Below are positions 51,841 to 60,702 of a stretch of DNA of 64,000 bases, piece after piece. The DNA comes from Ruminococcus sp. JC304 (lineage in GTDB: Bacteria > Bacillota > Clostridia > Lachnospirales > Lachnospiraceae). The notes beneath the pieces were generated by a model. It made no database searches, was not told the origin of the DNA, and was given only the letters and a program-made list of their open reading frames with translations. The first letter of the stretch is position 1. Every line of letters begins with the position of its first letter. The position numbers and the translations under genes were made by a program. The stretch lies in the NCBI GenBank assembly GCA_000285855.2, contig HE978651.1:326012-390011 (forward strand). Direction: 5' to 3'.

Positions 51841-54135
51841 ATGACATATATACAGGAGAGAGGTTCCACTCATGTTTATCACGTAAATCGAATGTCAAAG
51901 GAAGAGATGGATCATATGATCAGCCTCTGTGTTCATGAACAGCCGGCGTACTGTGTTGCAGCCTGTCCTTTCAAAGCAGATACAAAAGAAATGCTGTTTT
52001 ATGCTGCAAAAGGAAATTTTAAGAAAGCTCTGGGGATCTATGAGAAGATCACACCATTTCCCATGATCCTCTGTAGCGGCTGTACTGCACCCTGTGAGGA
52101 GAAATGCAGGCTTTGTGAGCTGGGTGATGGCATATCCATACGTGAAGTAGAGCGTGCCATTGTCCGATATGGGGAACCTGGAAAACGGAGCAGTGTATTT
52201 CGTATCAGAAAGAAAAAAAAGGCTGTGATCTTTGGCTCAGGATTATTCCCGCTGTTTCTTGCAGGGGAGCTGGAAAAGAAGATGTATCCTGCAACCATTT
52301 ACTGTCAGGAGAAAGATTATGAAGCCTATATTGCAGCAGCAGCACCGGAGCTTTCGGAATCAGATTGTAGGAATGAAGCAAAACGTCTCAGTTCCATGGA
52401 TCTTTCCTTTGAATTCGGATGCAGTCTTGACCTTCCGTTTATCAGAGAGAAAATGAAGGAGGCAGATGTGGTCTGTGCTTCAGAGGAGGTGGCCAAAAAG
52501 CTGGCTCCTGAAGAAACAGCAGATGCAGAGATCATGCTGAGAGAACAGGCGGGAATTGTCAGCGGTCTGGCCCAGTCTGTGATGGATGCGGCTTTTGCTG
52601 CAAAGAGAGCTGCCCTGACTGTAGATCTCCTTGTACAGAATCTTTCGCCCCACAGCAACAGAGGCAGTGAAGGAGCAGTTACTACCAGGCTCTATACAAA
52701 TATGGAAGGGATGAAAGGTTCCAAAAAGATTCCCTGCAGCATAGATGGATATTCAAAAGAAGAAGCTATGGAGGAAGCAAAGCGATGCATTCAGTGCCAC
52801 TGTGATGAGTGTATGAAAAGCTGTGTCTATTTAAGTGAATATAAAAAGCACCCTGGTCTTCTTGCACGTGAGATTTATAATAATACCCAGATCATTATGG
52901 GAGATCACCAGATGAATAAACCGATGAATTCCTGTTCGCTCTGCGGACAGTGCACTGTAACCTGTCCAAATGGGTTTGATATGAGCCAGGTCTGCAAATC
53001 TGCAAGAGAAAATATGGTATCTACAGACAAGATGCCTCTGGCACCTCATGAATTTGCACTGATGGATATGCTGTTCTCCAATTCGGAGGCTTTCTTATGC
53101 AGACCTCAGCCGGGATATGAAACCTGCAGATATGTATTTTTTCCGGGATGTCAGGCAGGAGCCATAGCGCCGGATGTTGTCACAGAGGCATATGAGGATC
53201 TTTGCAGGAGGACAGAGGGCGGTGTTGCTCTGATGCTGGGATGTTGTGGTGCTATCAGTGAATGGGCAGGACGCTATGAAATGACAGAAAAGGTAAATGA
53301 ACAGTTGAAGCAGGAGCTTGCAAAGCTGGGAGATCCTATGATCATAGCAGGCTGTCCAAGCTGTATGAAACAGTTAAAAGAGAGTCTTGGTGTCAGAGTC
53401 ACAGGAATCTGGGAGATCTTAAAGGAAATCGGACTTCCCGCACAGGCAAAAGGGCTGGAGATACCTGTTGCAATACATGATGCCTGCGGAGCCAGGGGTG
53501 ATGCGCAGACACAGGACATAATAAGAGAGCTTCTTGCAGATATGGGGTGCACTGTTGTAAACACAGAATATTCCAGAGATCTGTCTCCCTGTTGCGGATA
53601 CGGCGGACTGACTTCCTACGCTAATAAAGAGATGGCAGATAAAATGACAGAAAAGTGTCTGGAACGATCCGATGCCCCATATATAACGTACTGCATGGCA
53701 TGCAGGGACCGATTTGTCAGGGAAGGCAGGGAATCCAGACATATCCTTGAACTTCTGTATGGCACAAATGCCGTCAATATGCCGGATATCAGTGAAAAAC
53801 GCTACAACCGGCTTGTGCTAAAAGAGAAGCTTTTAAAAAATATATGGAATGAGGAACTGATGATGGAGAAAAAAGATTATACCGTTGCATATACAGAAGA
53901 TGCCATCAGTATGATGGATGAACGTATGATACTGAAAAGTGATGTGGAGCGTGTATTATCAGATTACAGAGAAAACCAGGAAGCGATTTTTGATGAAGAG
54001 ACAAAAGAACTGGTGACAAGGAGCAGACTTGGAAATGTGACATTCTGGGTGCGATTTGTGGAAACTGAAGAAGGGTATCTGGTACGCAGAGCATACAGTC
54101 ACAGAATGAATATTATGAAAAGGGTGGGACAGTAA
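51841..54135 (+). CDS. Fe-S/CCG-domain electron-transfer protein with degenerate dinucleotide fold
   Basis: A 764-residue multidomain protein. It begins with a GltD/NuoF-like Fe-S domain (CVAACPFKAD, CSGCTAPCEEKCRLCEL). A Rossmann-like region (AVIFGSGLFPLFLA) follows with a broken GxGxxG. Next come a ferredoxin-like CSLCGQCTVTCP and another CIQCHCDECMKSC cluster. Two CCG-type repeats (MLGCCGA, SPCCGYGG, with GCPSCM) like HdrB complete the core, before an ~80-residue tail. It resembles 'pyridine nucleotide-disulfide oxidoreductase/dicluster-binding' proteins of these loci. Likely moves electrons for the oxidoreductase. Confidence 0.82.
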   Translation: MTYIQERGSTHVYHVNRMSKEEMDHMISLCVHEQPAYCVAACPFKADTKEMLFYAAKGNFKKALGIYEKITPFPMILCSGCTAPCEEKCRLCELGDGISIREVERAIVRYGEPGKRSSVFRIRKKKKAVIFGSGLFPLFLAGELEKKMYPATIYCQEKDYEAYIAAAAPELSESDCRNEAKRLSSMDLSFEFGCSLDLPFIREKMKEADVVCASEEVAKKLAPEETADAEIMLREQAGIVSGLAQSVMDAAFAAKRAALTVDLLVQNLSPHSNRGSEGAVTTRLYTNMEGMKGSKKIPCSIDGYSKEEAMEEAKRCIQCHCDECMKSCVYLSEYKKHPGLLAREIYNNTQIIMGDHQMNKPMNSCSLCGQCTVTCPNGFDMSQVCKSARENMVSTDKMPLAPHEFALMDMLFSNSEAFLCRPQPGYETCRYVFFPGCQAGAIAPDVVTEAYEDLCRRTEGGVALMLGCCGAISEWAGRYEMTEKVNEQLKQELAKLGDPMIIAGCPSCMKQLKESLGVRVTGIWEILKEIGLPAQAKGLEIPVAIHDACGARGDAQTQDIIRELLADMGCTVVNTEYSRDLSPCCGYGGLTSYANKEMADKMTEKCLERSDAPYITYCMACRDRFVREGRESRHILELLYGTNAVNMPDISEKRYNRLVLKEKLLKNIWNEELMMEKKDYTVAYTEDAISMMDERMILKSDVERVLSDYRENQEAIFDEETKELVTRSRLGNVTFWVRFVETEEGYLVRRAYSHRMNIMKRVGQ

Positions 54136-54356
54136 TGGCAGCAGAGAGAACATATTATACCATTGATCCTGAGGGAAAGCTGACCTGCATGAAATGCAAG
54201 GTTCCTCTTGTAAAAGGAAAAGCAAAATTTATGTATCTGGAGAACGGTTTTCCTGTTGAGATGCCGGTCTGTCCCAAATGTGGCTTTGTCTATGTTCCGG
54301 AGGAGCTGGCTCTTGGAAAGGTTCTGGCAGTGGAACGTGCACTGGAGGATAAATAG
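54135..54356 (+). CDS. Small CxxC redox protein (DVU_1557-like)
   Basis: A 73-residue protein with two CxxC pairs (LTCMKC and VCPKCG), a rubredoxin- or zinc-ribbon-like layout. The start ATG shares one base with the upstream stop (TAATG). It is the first of five tightly packed genes that match the order of the Desulfovibrio DVU_1553-1557 neighbourhood as I recall it. Confidence 0.75.
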   Translation: MAAERTYYTIDPEGKLTCMKCKVPLVKGKAKFMYLENGFPVEMPVCPKCGFVYVPEELALGKVLAVERALEDK

Positions 54357-54890
54357 ATGAACAGACATCCCGGAGGGGAAGAGCAGACACTTCATCTTCT
54401 GAAAAGCATAGAACTGAAAAAAGGAATGAAAGCTCTGGATCTGGGAGCAGGAGAGGGAGAGACAGTGCGGATCATGAAAGCATTTGGCCTGAATGTGCAG
54501 GGGGTGGATCTTGCTCCGCGAAGCAGTGAGGTGCAGAGGGGAGATTTTCTGGACCTTCAGTATGCAGCAGACAGTATGGATCTCTGTATCAGCCAGTGTG
54601 CATTTTTTGTCAGCAGAGATCAGAAAAAGGCAGTTTCTGAATGCTGGCGTGTACTGAAAAAGGGAGGATTTCTTTTACTGTCAGATCTGGATCCGGGCAA
54701 TCTTTTGGAAATTGTGAAAGAAACAGGGTTTATGATTCTCTGTCAGGAGGACCAGACTGCTCTCTGGAGAGAATATTATCTGGAAGCAATCTGGAATGAT
54801 TCATTCTGCTGCGAGGATCATAAGCTTTTACAGAATGAATACAAAGGCAGAAAAATAGGCTATACCATGGTGGTTGGCAGAAAGGAGTAA
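54357..54890 (+). CDS. SAM-dependent methyltransferase (TrsM/DVU_1556-like)
   Basis: A 177-residue methyltransferase with motif I ALDLGAGEGETV and motif IV-like CISQCAFFVS. It is short, with no extra domains. The ATG directly follows the upstream stop codon. It belongs to the radical SAM, redox and ligase gene set, so it may methylate a pathway intermediate. Confidence 0.78.
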   Translation: MNRHPGGEEQTLHLLKSIELKKGMKALDLGAGEGETVRIMKAFGLNVQGVDLAPRSSEVQRGDFLDLQYAADSMDLCISQCAFFVSRDQKKAVSECWRVLKKGGFLLLSDLDPGNLLEIVKETGFMILCQEDQTALWREYYLEAIWNDSFCCEDHKLLQNEYKGRKIGYTMVVGRKE

Positions 54891-54893
54891 TGT

Positions 54894-55325
54894 ATGGATC
54901 TTTACGAAAGAATAATGGAATTAGGAAGCAGGGGATATCATTGTTCACAAATTATTATGATTATGACTCTGGAAACCATAGGAGAGGAAAATCCACAGCT
55001 TGTAAAGGCAATGGGAGGCCTTGGGGGAGGAATTGGTTACTGTGGAGATACCTGTGGATGTCTGACAGGAAGTGCCTGTGCCATCGGATATTTTCTCGGC
55101 AATCTGGCTCCTGAAGAGAAGGAAGATGCACAGATGAAGCCGGCTGTACAGGAATTATATCAGTGGTTCCGCCAAAAGACAGAGGAAGAATTTGGAGCTT
55201 TTTACTGTAAGGATATCACTCATCTGGACTGGGGCATAATTATGGAGAAATGTCCCGGACTTATTGCAGATACTTATACAAAAGTTATGGAAATACTGAC
55301 AGAACGGGAGGTACTGGAGCTTTGA
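54894..55325 (+). CDS. C_GCAxxG_C_C family redox protein (DVU_1555-like)
   Basis: A 143-residue protein of the C_GCAxxG_C_C family. Conserved Cys positions are visible: YHCSQ near the start, GYCGDTCGCLTGSACAIG in the middle (the GCLTG/ACAIG form of the motif), and AFYCKD later. The family is linked to redox or metal chemistry but not characterised. It sits 3 bases after the methyltransferase gene. Confidence 0.82.
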   Translation: MDLYERIMELGSRGYHCSQIIMIMTLETIGEENPQLVKAMGGLGGGIGYCGDTCGCLTGSACAIGYFLGNLAPEEKEDAQMKPAVQELYQWFRQKTEEEFGAFYCKDITHLDWGIIMEKCPGLIADTYTKVMEILTEREVLEL

Positions 55326-56647
55326 TCACCATCGGCAAAACAAAAAGTGTCTGTCCGGAATGTATGAAGGTAGTTCCTGCCAAAAAGTGTATTGGTGAAG
55401 ACGGGATTTATCTGGTAAAGGAATGTAATGCTCATGGGAAATTTCAGACTCTGATCTGGGAGGGAAATGTAACAGATTATCTTTCCTGGGGAAGAGAAAA
55501 TCTCTCAGCAGAAACTCCTGTAAATCCGAAGGTTAAAGAAAAATCCTGTCCGGATAATTGCGGACTCTGTGAGGAACATGAAAGAAAAGGGTGCTGTATG
55601 ATCCTGGAAGTCACAAAACGCTGTAATATGCACTGCCCTGTCTGCTTTGCTTCAGCAGGAGAAGGCGGGGAAAACAGAGATCTTCCTATCTGTGAAATAG
55701 AAAAACAGTATGATTTTCTTATGGCTCATGGAGGTCCCTTTAATATACAGCTCTCAGGAGGAGAACCAACCATGAGAGATGATCTGCCTGAGATCATACA
55801 TATGGGAAGAGAAAAAGGATTTACATTTTTTCAGTTAAATACCAATGGGATCCGGCTTGCCAGGGAAGATGGATATGCCAGAAAGCTGAAAAAAGCAGGA
55901 CTGAATACAGTATTTCTTCAGTTTGACGGTGTGACAGATCAGGTTTATGAGACTTTACGTGGACAGGCTATGATGGAACTGAAGAAAAAGGCGGTCTTAA
56001 ACTGCTCAGAAGCGGAGCTTGGTATTGCTCTTGTGCCGGTCATAGCGCCGGGAGTAAATGATATGCAGGTAGGGGATATCCTGAAATTTGGTCTGGATCA
56101 TATGCCCTTTGTCCGTGGCGTACATTTTCAGCCTATCAGTTATTTTGGCAGATGTTCCCAGAAGCGTCCCACAAATCCCATCACCATACCAAAGATGCTG
56201 AGACTTATGGAAGAACAGACAGAGGGACTGATGAAAATTGAGGATTTTGCAGGCGGCGGAGCAGAGAATCCCTACTGCTCCTTCCATGCAAGTTATCTGA
56301 GAAAAGGGGAGCGGGAACTGAAGCTTCTTGAAAAAAAATCAGGAAAAGGATGCTGCTGTACTACCAGTGATGATTCCAGACAGTATGTGGAAAATCAGTG
56401 GAGCTACAGTACAAAAAACTATGATGAAGGAGAAATGACACAGACAGATGCGCTGGATGAGTTTCTGATCCGGATACATAATGAAACCTTTGCAGTATCA
56501 GGCATGATCTTTCAGGATGCCTGGAATCTGGATCTTGACCGTCTGAAACGCTGTTATATCTGTGAAGTGGATTCTGATTATGGAATGGTGCCGTTCTGTG
56601 CATATAATCTGACTAATCTGAAAGGAACCTATTTATACAGAAAGTGA
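55322..56647 (+). CDS. Radical SAM protein (TrsS-like, cysteine form)
   Basis: A 441-residue radical SAM enzyme. The [4Fe-4S] motif is CNMHCPVC (CxxxCxxC, ~100), followed by LSGGEPTMRDDLPEI. Upstream are Cys pairs CPECM and DNCGLCEEH; downstream are Cys clusters (GCCCTT, CYICEVD). Family members can have selenocysteine, but here only Cys codons are present. The TTG start at 55322 overlaps the previous stop (TTGA) and has GGGAGG upstream; a frame starting at 55250 lies inside the other gene. Confidence 0.82.
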   Translation: MITIGKTKSVCPECMKVVPAKKCIGEDGIYLVKECNAHGKFQTLIWEGNVTDYLSWGRENLSAETPVNPKVKEKSCPDNCGLCEEHERKGCCMILEVTKRCNMHCPVCFASAGEGGENRDLPICEIEKQYDFLMAHGGPFNIQLSGGEPTMRDDLPEIIHMGREKGFTFFQLNTNGIRLAREDGYARKLKKAGLNTVFLQFDGVTDQVYETLRGQAMMELKKKAVLNCSEAELGIALVPVIAPGVNDMQVGDILKFGLDHMPFVRGVHFQPISYFGRCSQKRPTNPITIPKMLRLMEEQTEGLMKIEDFAGGGAENPYCSFHASYLRKGERELKLLEKKSGKGCCCTTSDDSRQYVENQWSYSTKNYDEGEMTQTDALDEFLIRIHNETFAVSGMIFQDAWNLDLDRLKRCYICEVDSDYGMVPFCAYNLTNLKGTYLYRK

Positions 56648-57840
56648 AACGATCCAATATAGATGCAATGATCTGTAAGCAGGAAGAAATTACAGATATT
56701 ACAAGGGAAACAATAAACAAAATACAGCTGGATAAACTGAATGCTGTTCTGAAAAGAGAAAAAGAAAGGCAGGGATTTTACAGGGATCTGCCGGAAAGGC
56801 TGGAAAGCCTTGCTGATCTGAAAAACTTTCCCTTTACAACGGAATCCGACCTTGCTCAGAAAGGGGGCAGGATGTTACTGTGCTCTCAGGGAGAAATACA
56901 GAGGATCATTTCAGAACAGACAAGCGGAACAACCGGTGCAGGTAAACGTGTATTTTATACAGAAGGAGATTGTGAACATACCATAGAACTTTTTATGGCC
57001 GGACTTGGTGAGTTTATTTATCCGGGAAGCAGGACTATGGTTGCCATGCCGTTTTCCGGTCCTTTTGGATTGGGAGAGCTGATCGCTGAAGCAATCAGAC
57101 GTATAGGCGCACATCCCCTTTTAACCGGGAACAGTAAAACCTATGGTGAGTTAAAAACAATTCTGGAAGAGGAACAGCCGGACACTTATGTAGGTATGCC
57201 GACAGCACTGCTTTCCATGCTCAGAATGTGTGGAAAAGGAAGTATAAAGAGAGCACTGATATCAGGGGATGCCTGTCCGGAAACAGTAATGAAAGAAATA
57301 GAAAAAATTCTGGGAACACCACTCTGGCCTCATTATGGTTCCAGAGAGATGGGACTTGGGGGCGCGATCTGCTGTCAGGCTCATGAGGGCATGCACATGC
57401 GAGAGAATCACTGTATCATAGAGATCATAGATAAAGAGGGAAATGTTCTGCCTGACGGTCAATGGGGAGAACTGGTGATCACAACCATTGGGATGGAGGC
57501 ACAGCCTCTGATCAGATACAGAACCGGCGACCATACACGTATCATCCCCGGAAAATGTATCTGTGGAAGTGAGATAAAGCGTCTGGACTTTGTAAGACGG
57601 ATCGACCAGTCCCAAAGCATGAGAGAAATGGATGAATTGCTGTTTCAGATTCCGGAACTGGTAGATTGCTGTGTAAGGAGTGTTGGAGGGACAAAAGAAA
57701 TCACAGCATTTTTTACATCAGACAACGGAGAAGAACTGATCAGAAATGTCTGTGCAGAGAAAAATATTATTTCTTTGGATTGCAGAAAAGCAGAATGGAG
57801 CGATAGGGCATTGTATCCTGCGAAACGTATTATTTTATAG
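56644..57840 (+). CDS. AMP-dependent CoA ligase-like protein (PaaK family, DVU_1553-like)
   Basis: A 398-residue adenylate-forming protein related to phenylacetate-CoA ligase. The P-loop-like QTSGTTGAGKRV, HYGSREMGLGG and RYRTGDHTRIIPGKC motifs are present. It activates a carboxylate with ATP, perhaps as CoA thioester. GTG start at 56644 overlaps the radical SAM stop (GTGA). The oxidoreductase product (a carboxylate from an aldehyde) would suit such a ligase, but this link is inference. Confidence 0.85.
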   Translation: MKRSNIDAMICKQEEITDITRETINKIQLDKLNAVLKREKERQGFYRDLPERLESLADLKNFPFTTESDLAQKGGRMLLCSQGEIQRIISEQTSGTTGAGKRVFYTEGDCEHTIELFMAGLGEFIYPGSRTMVAMPFSGPFGLGELIAEAIRRIGAHPLLTGNSKTYGELKTILEEEQPDTYVGMPTALLSMLRMCGKGSIKRALISGDACPETVMKEIEKILGTPLWPHYGSREMGLGGAICCQAHEGMHMRENHCIIEIIDKEGNVLPDGQWGELVITTIGMEAQPLIRYRTGDHTRIIPGKCICGSEIKRLDFVRRIDQSQSMREMDELLFQIPELVDCCVRSVGGTKEITAFFTSDNGEELIRNVCAEKNIISLDCRKAEWSDRALYPAKRIIL

Positions 57841-57853
57841 AGAAACTATTAGA

Positions 57854-57899
57854 AAACAGAACGAAATCTACAGACTGTCAGCCGGATTTCGTTCTGTTT
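57854..57899. terminator. Terminator of the molybdenum operon
   Basis: AAACAGAACGAAATC (57854-57868) pairs with GATTTCGTTCTGTTT (57885-57899). It can also serve the converging DAHP synthase gene. Confidence 0.9.
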
Positions 57900-57947
57900 A
57901 TTGTTTTATGAATAGTTATTTGTTCACATTTGTATTATCCATAAAAA

Positions 57948-58979
57948 TCAGCATTTCTCAGCAATATCATAAATCAGCCGTTCTGTATCTTCCCATCCGA
58001 GGCAAGGATCTGTGATGGAACAGCCAGGAGTCATATGATCACTGATATCCTGACGGCCCTCCAGAAGATAGCTTTCAATCATAACACCCTTCACCAGCTT
58101 TTTAAGTTCCGGATTATAATTACGACTGTGAAGTACTTCTGAGACAATTCGGATCTGCTCTTTGTATTGTTTATTGGAATTAGAGTGGTTGGCATCTATG
58201 ATGATGGCAGGGTTCTTAAGATCTTTTTTGGCATATAAAGCAGACAGATGCATCAGATCTTCGTAGTGGTAGTTAGGAATAGTCTGTCCGTACTGGTTTA
58301 CACCTCCGCGGAGAATGGTATGTGCCAGATCGTTTCCTGAAGTTTCCACATCATTTCCTCTGTAGATAAAATGATGAGGATGCTGTGCAGCAGTGACGGA
58401 ATTCAACATAACAGAAAGATCACCACTGGTAGGATTCTTCATACCAACCGGAATATCCATGCCACTGGCAGTGAGACGATGCTGCTGATTCTCTACGGAA
58501 CGTGCACCTACAGCTTCGTAGGAGAGAATATCATCCAGATAGCTGCGATTTTCAGGATAAAGCATCTCATCTGCGGAAGAGAGTCCTGTTTCCTGCATAA
58601 CTCTCATGTGCATCTTGCGGATAGCAATGATTCCGGCAAGAAGGTCAGGCGCTTTATCAGGATCTGGCTGATGTAACATTCCTTTGTAGCCGTCGCCGGT
58701 GGTACGGGGCTTGTTTGTATAAACCCGTGGGATAATCATCAGTTTGTCAGAAACCTTATCGGCCACTGTTTTTAATTTGTGTACATATTCACAGACTGTA
58801 TCTTCGTTATCTGCAGAGCAGGGTCCTACAAGAACCACAAATTTATCTGATTCACCGGTAAAAATGCGGCGTATTTCTTCATCCCTCTGTTTTTTTACTT
58901 TTTTGAGTTCCTGGCTGAGAGGGTACTGAGATTTCAGAACCTCCGGCAAAGGAAGCTCGTGATTGATTTTCATAGACAT
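57948..58979 (-). CDS. aroF: 3-deoxy-7-phosphoheptulonate (DAHP) synthase, type I
   Basis: A 343-residue enzyme for the first step of aromatic amino acid synthesis (PEP plus erythrose 4-phosphate). Visible signatures are VLVGPCSAD, PRVYTNKPRTTGDGYKG, GARSVENQQHR, GMKNPTSGD and DANHSNSNK, all diagnostic of AroFGH enzymes. The start at 58979 has GGAGGA eight bases upstream; a longer frame adds 33 unlikely residues. It is a single gene, divergent from the GNAT gene. Confidence 0.95.
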   Translation of the reverse strand: MSMKINHELPLPEVLKSQYPLSQELKKVKKQRDEEIRRIFTGESDKFVVLVGPCSADNEDTVCEYVHKLKTVADKVSDKLMIIPRVYTNKPRTTGDGYKGMLHQPDPDKAPDLLAGIIAIRKMHMRVMQETGLSSADEMLYPENRSYLDDILSYEAVGARSVENQQHRLTASGMDIPVGMKNPTSGDLSVMLNSVTAAQHPHHFIYRGNDVETSGNDLAHTILRGGVNQYGQTIPNYHYEDLMHLSALYAKKDLKNPAIIIDANHSNSNKQYKEQIRIVSEVLHSRNYNPELKKLVKGVMIESYLLEGRQDISDHMTPGCSITDPCLGWEDTERLIYDIAEKC

Positions 58980-59357
58980 GATTTGTTTCCTCCATAATAA
59001 ATACATGCAGGTTCTTAATAATGCCGGAATCCAGGAATATTTTGTACCTGACCGGACTGCCTGCATATTTTCCTCCACAAGTATAACATGGTGTTATCTA
59101 AAATTCCAGTACTTTAACACTTTAAATTGATATATTTTCAAAAACCTGCTGTAGATAATATTTTTGCTTAGTATAGCAGAAACTTAATATTCGCTGTACT
59201 AGCTTCACAAAAATGCTTTCAGATGTTACAATCAAATAAAGGGTATGAGGAAAGAAATCAAAGAGAAGCTGCCCGATGTAGGTAAAACAACTATATGGGA
59301 AACTTGCAGATCCCAAATGTGCAGAAAATAAAAAGATAACAGGAGAAGGATAATAAA

Positions 59358-59876
59358 ATGAGTACAAACAATATGAATAGATTTGAATTTAGAAGTATCA
59401 GACCGGAGGAGACACAGCAGGCAATAGAGATTGAGCAGATCTGCTTCCCGCCAAATGAAGCATGTTCCCCGAAAAGTCTGACAGAGAGAATAAAAGCAAC
59501 AGCAGAGACATTTCTGGTAGCTGAGGATAAGGAAACCGGAAAGCTGGCTGCATTTCTTAATGGAGTTCCTACAGATGAGGATGCTTTCAGAGATGAATTC
59601 TTCACAGATATTTCTCTGAGTAATCCGGAAGGAAAAAATATTATGCTTCTGGGTCTGGACGTCCGTCCGGAATATCGTATGCAGGGCCTGGGCCGTGAAC
59701 TGGTATCCAGATACTGCCAGAGGGAAGCTCAAAAAGGACGAAAGAAACTTTTCCTCACCTGTCTGGATGAAAAAGTGAAGATGTATGAGAAATTCGGCTT
59801 TACAGATCTGGGCCAGGCAAATTCTACCTGGGGCGGAGAAGCCTGGCATGCCATGAGCATTGAGATTGGAAAATAA
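59358..59876 (+). CDS. GNAT-family N-acetyltransferase
   Basis: A 172-residue acetyltransferase with motif A LGLDVRPEYRMQGLGRELVSR (acetyl-CoA binding R-x-x-G-L-G form) and the KMYEKFGFTDLG motif B. It resembles arylalkylamine/serotonin-type N-acetyltransferases in gut Firmicutes. Ribosome site AGGAGAAGGA. Confidence 0.88.
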   Translation: MSTNNMNRFEFRSIRPEETQQAIEIEQICFPPNEACSPKSLTERIKATAETFLVAEDKETGKLAAFLNGVPTDEDAFRDEFFTDISLSNPEGKNIMLLGLDVRPEYRMQGLGRELVSRYCQREAQKGRKKLFLTCLDEKVKMYEKFGFTDLGQANSTWGGEAWHAMSIEIGK

Positions 59877-59907
59877 TTAACGAGCAGAACAGACAGGAGA
59901 GTGTACA

Positions 59908-60606
59908 ATGAGCCTATACGCAATCGGTGATTTTCATCTTTCGTTTACAGTCAATAAACCTATGGATGTATTTGATAAGAGATGGAAGAATCATGTGGCT
60001 AAGATCGAGAAGTACTGGAAGAGAAAAGTAACAGAGAATGATACAGTAGTGATTACCGGAGATCATTCCTGGGGGAGAGATCTTGCAGAGTGTCAGGCAG
60101 ATCTGGATTTTATTATGGCTCTGCCGGGCAGGAAGATCCTGCTTCGGGGAAATCACGATATGTTCTGGGATGCAAAGAAGACAGAAGAACTGAATGAGAT
60201 GTTCAGGGGAAAGCTGGAATTCTTGCAGAATAATTTTTATACATATGAGGATTATGCGCTGGTGGGAACCAAGGGTTACTGCTATGAGGGAAAAGACAGT
60301 TATGAGCATTTCCTGAAAATCCGAGAGCGGGAGCTGGGGCGGCTGCGCTGTTCATTTGAAGCGGCAAAGGCAGCAGGATATGAGAAGTTTATCATGTTTC
60401 TTCATTATCCGCCAACCAGTATTGGAGAAATGGAGAGTCCGTTTACCCTGATGGCACAGGAATTTGGCGCTGAGAAGGTGATCTATTCTCATTGTCATGG
60501 AGAGAAGCGGTATGATGACAGCTTTAAAGGTTATGTGGATGGAATAGAGTACAAGCTGGTGTCAGGAGACTATCTGAATTTTAAACCGGAGCTGGTATTA
60601 CGCTAA
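59908..60606 (+). CDS. Metallophosphoesterase
   Basis: A 232-residue calcineurin-like phosphoesterase. Metal-binding motifs are IGDFHLS (first D-x-H), VVITGDHSWG, LLRGNHDM (GNHD), FLHYPP and IYSHCHG (final H-x-H). It follows the acetyltransferase gene by 31 bases. The substrate (phosphodiester or nucleotide) is unknown. Confidence 0.9.
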   Translation: MSLYAIGDFHLSFTVNKPMDVFDKRWKNHVAKIEKYWKRKVTENDTVVITGDHSWGRDLAECQADLDFIMALPGRKILLRGNHDMFWDAKKTEELNEMFRGKLEFLQNNFYTYEDYALVGTKGYCYEGKDSYEHFLKIRERELGRLRCSFEAAKAAGYEKFIMFLHYPPTSIGEMESPFTLMAQEFGAEKVIYSHCHGEKRYDDSFKGYVDGIEYKLVSGDYLNFKPELVLR

Positions 60607-60702
60607 TTATATTGTCTGGAAAAAATCCCTGGGAAGTATTATACTTTTCAGGGATGATTTTATGTGTTTTGAGAGAAAATATTTCCGGGGAGAAATGAGA
60701 AA

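Noticed and set aside
55322-56647. In-frame selenocysteine in the radical SAM protein
   Set aside because: All key positions are Cys codons and the frame has a single TGA at its end, so the selenium form is not seen here.
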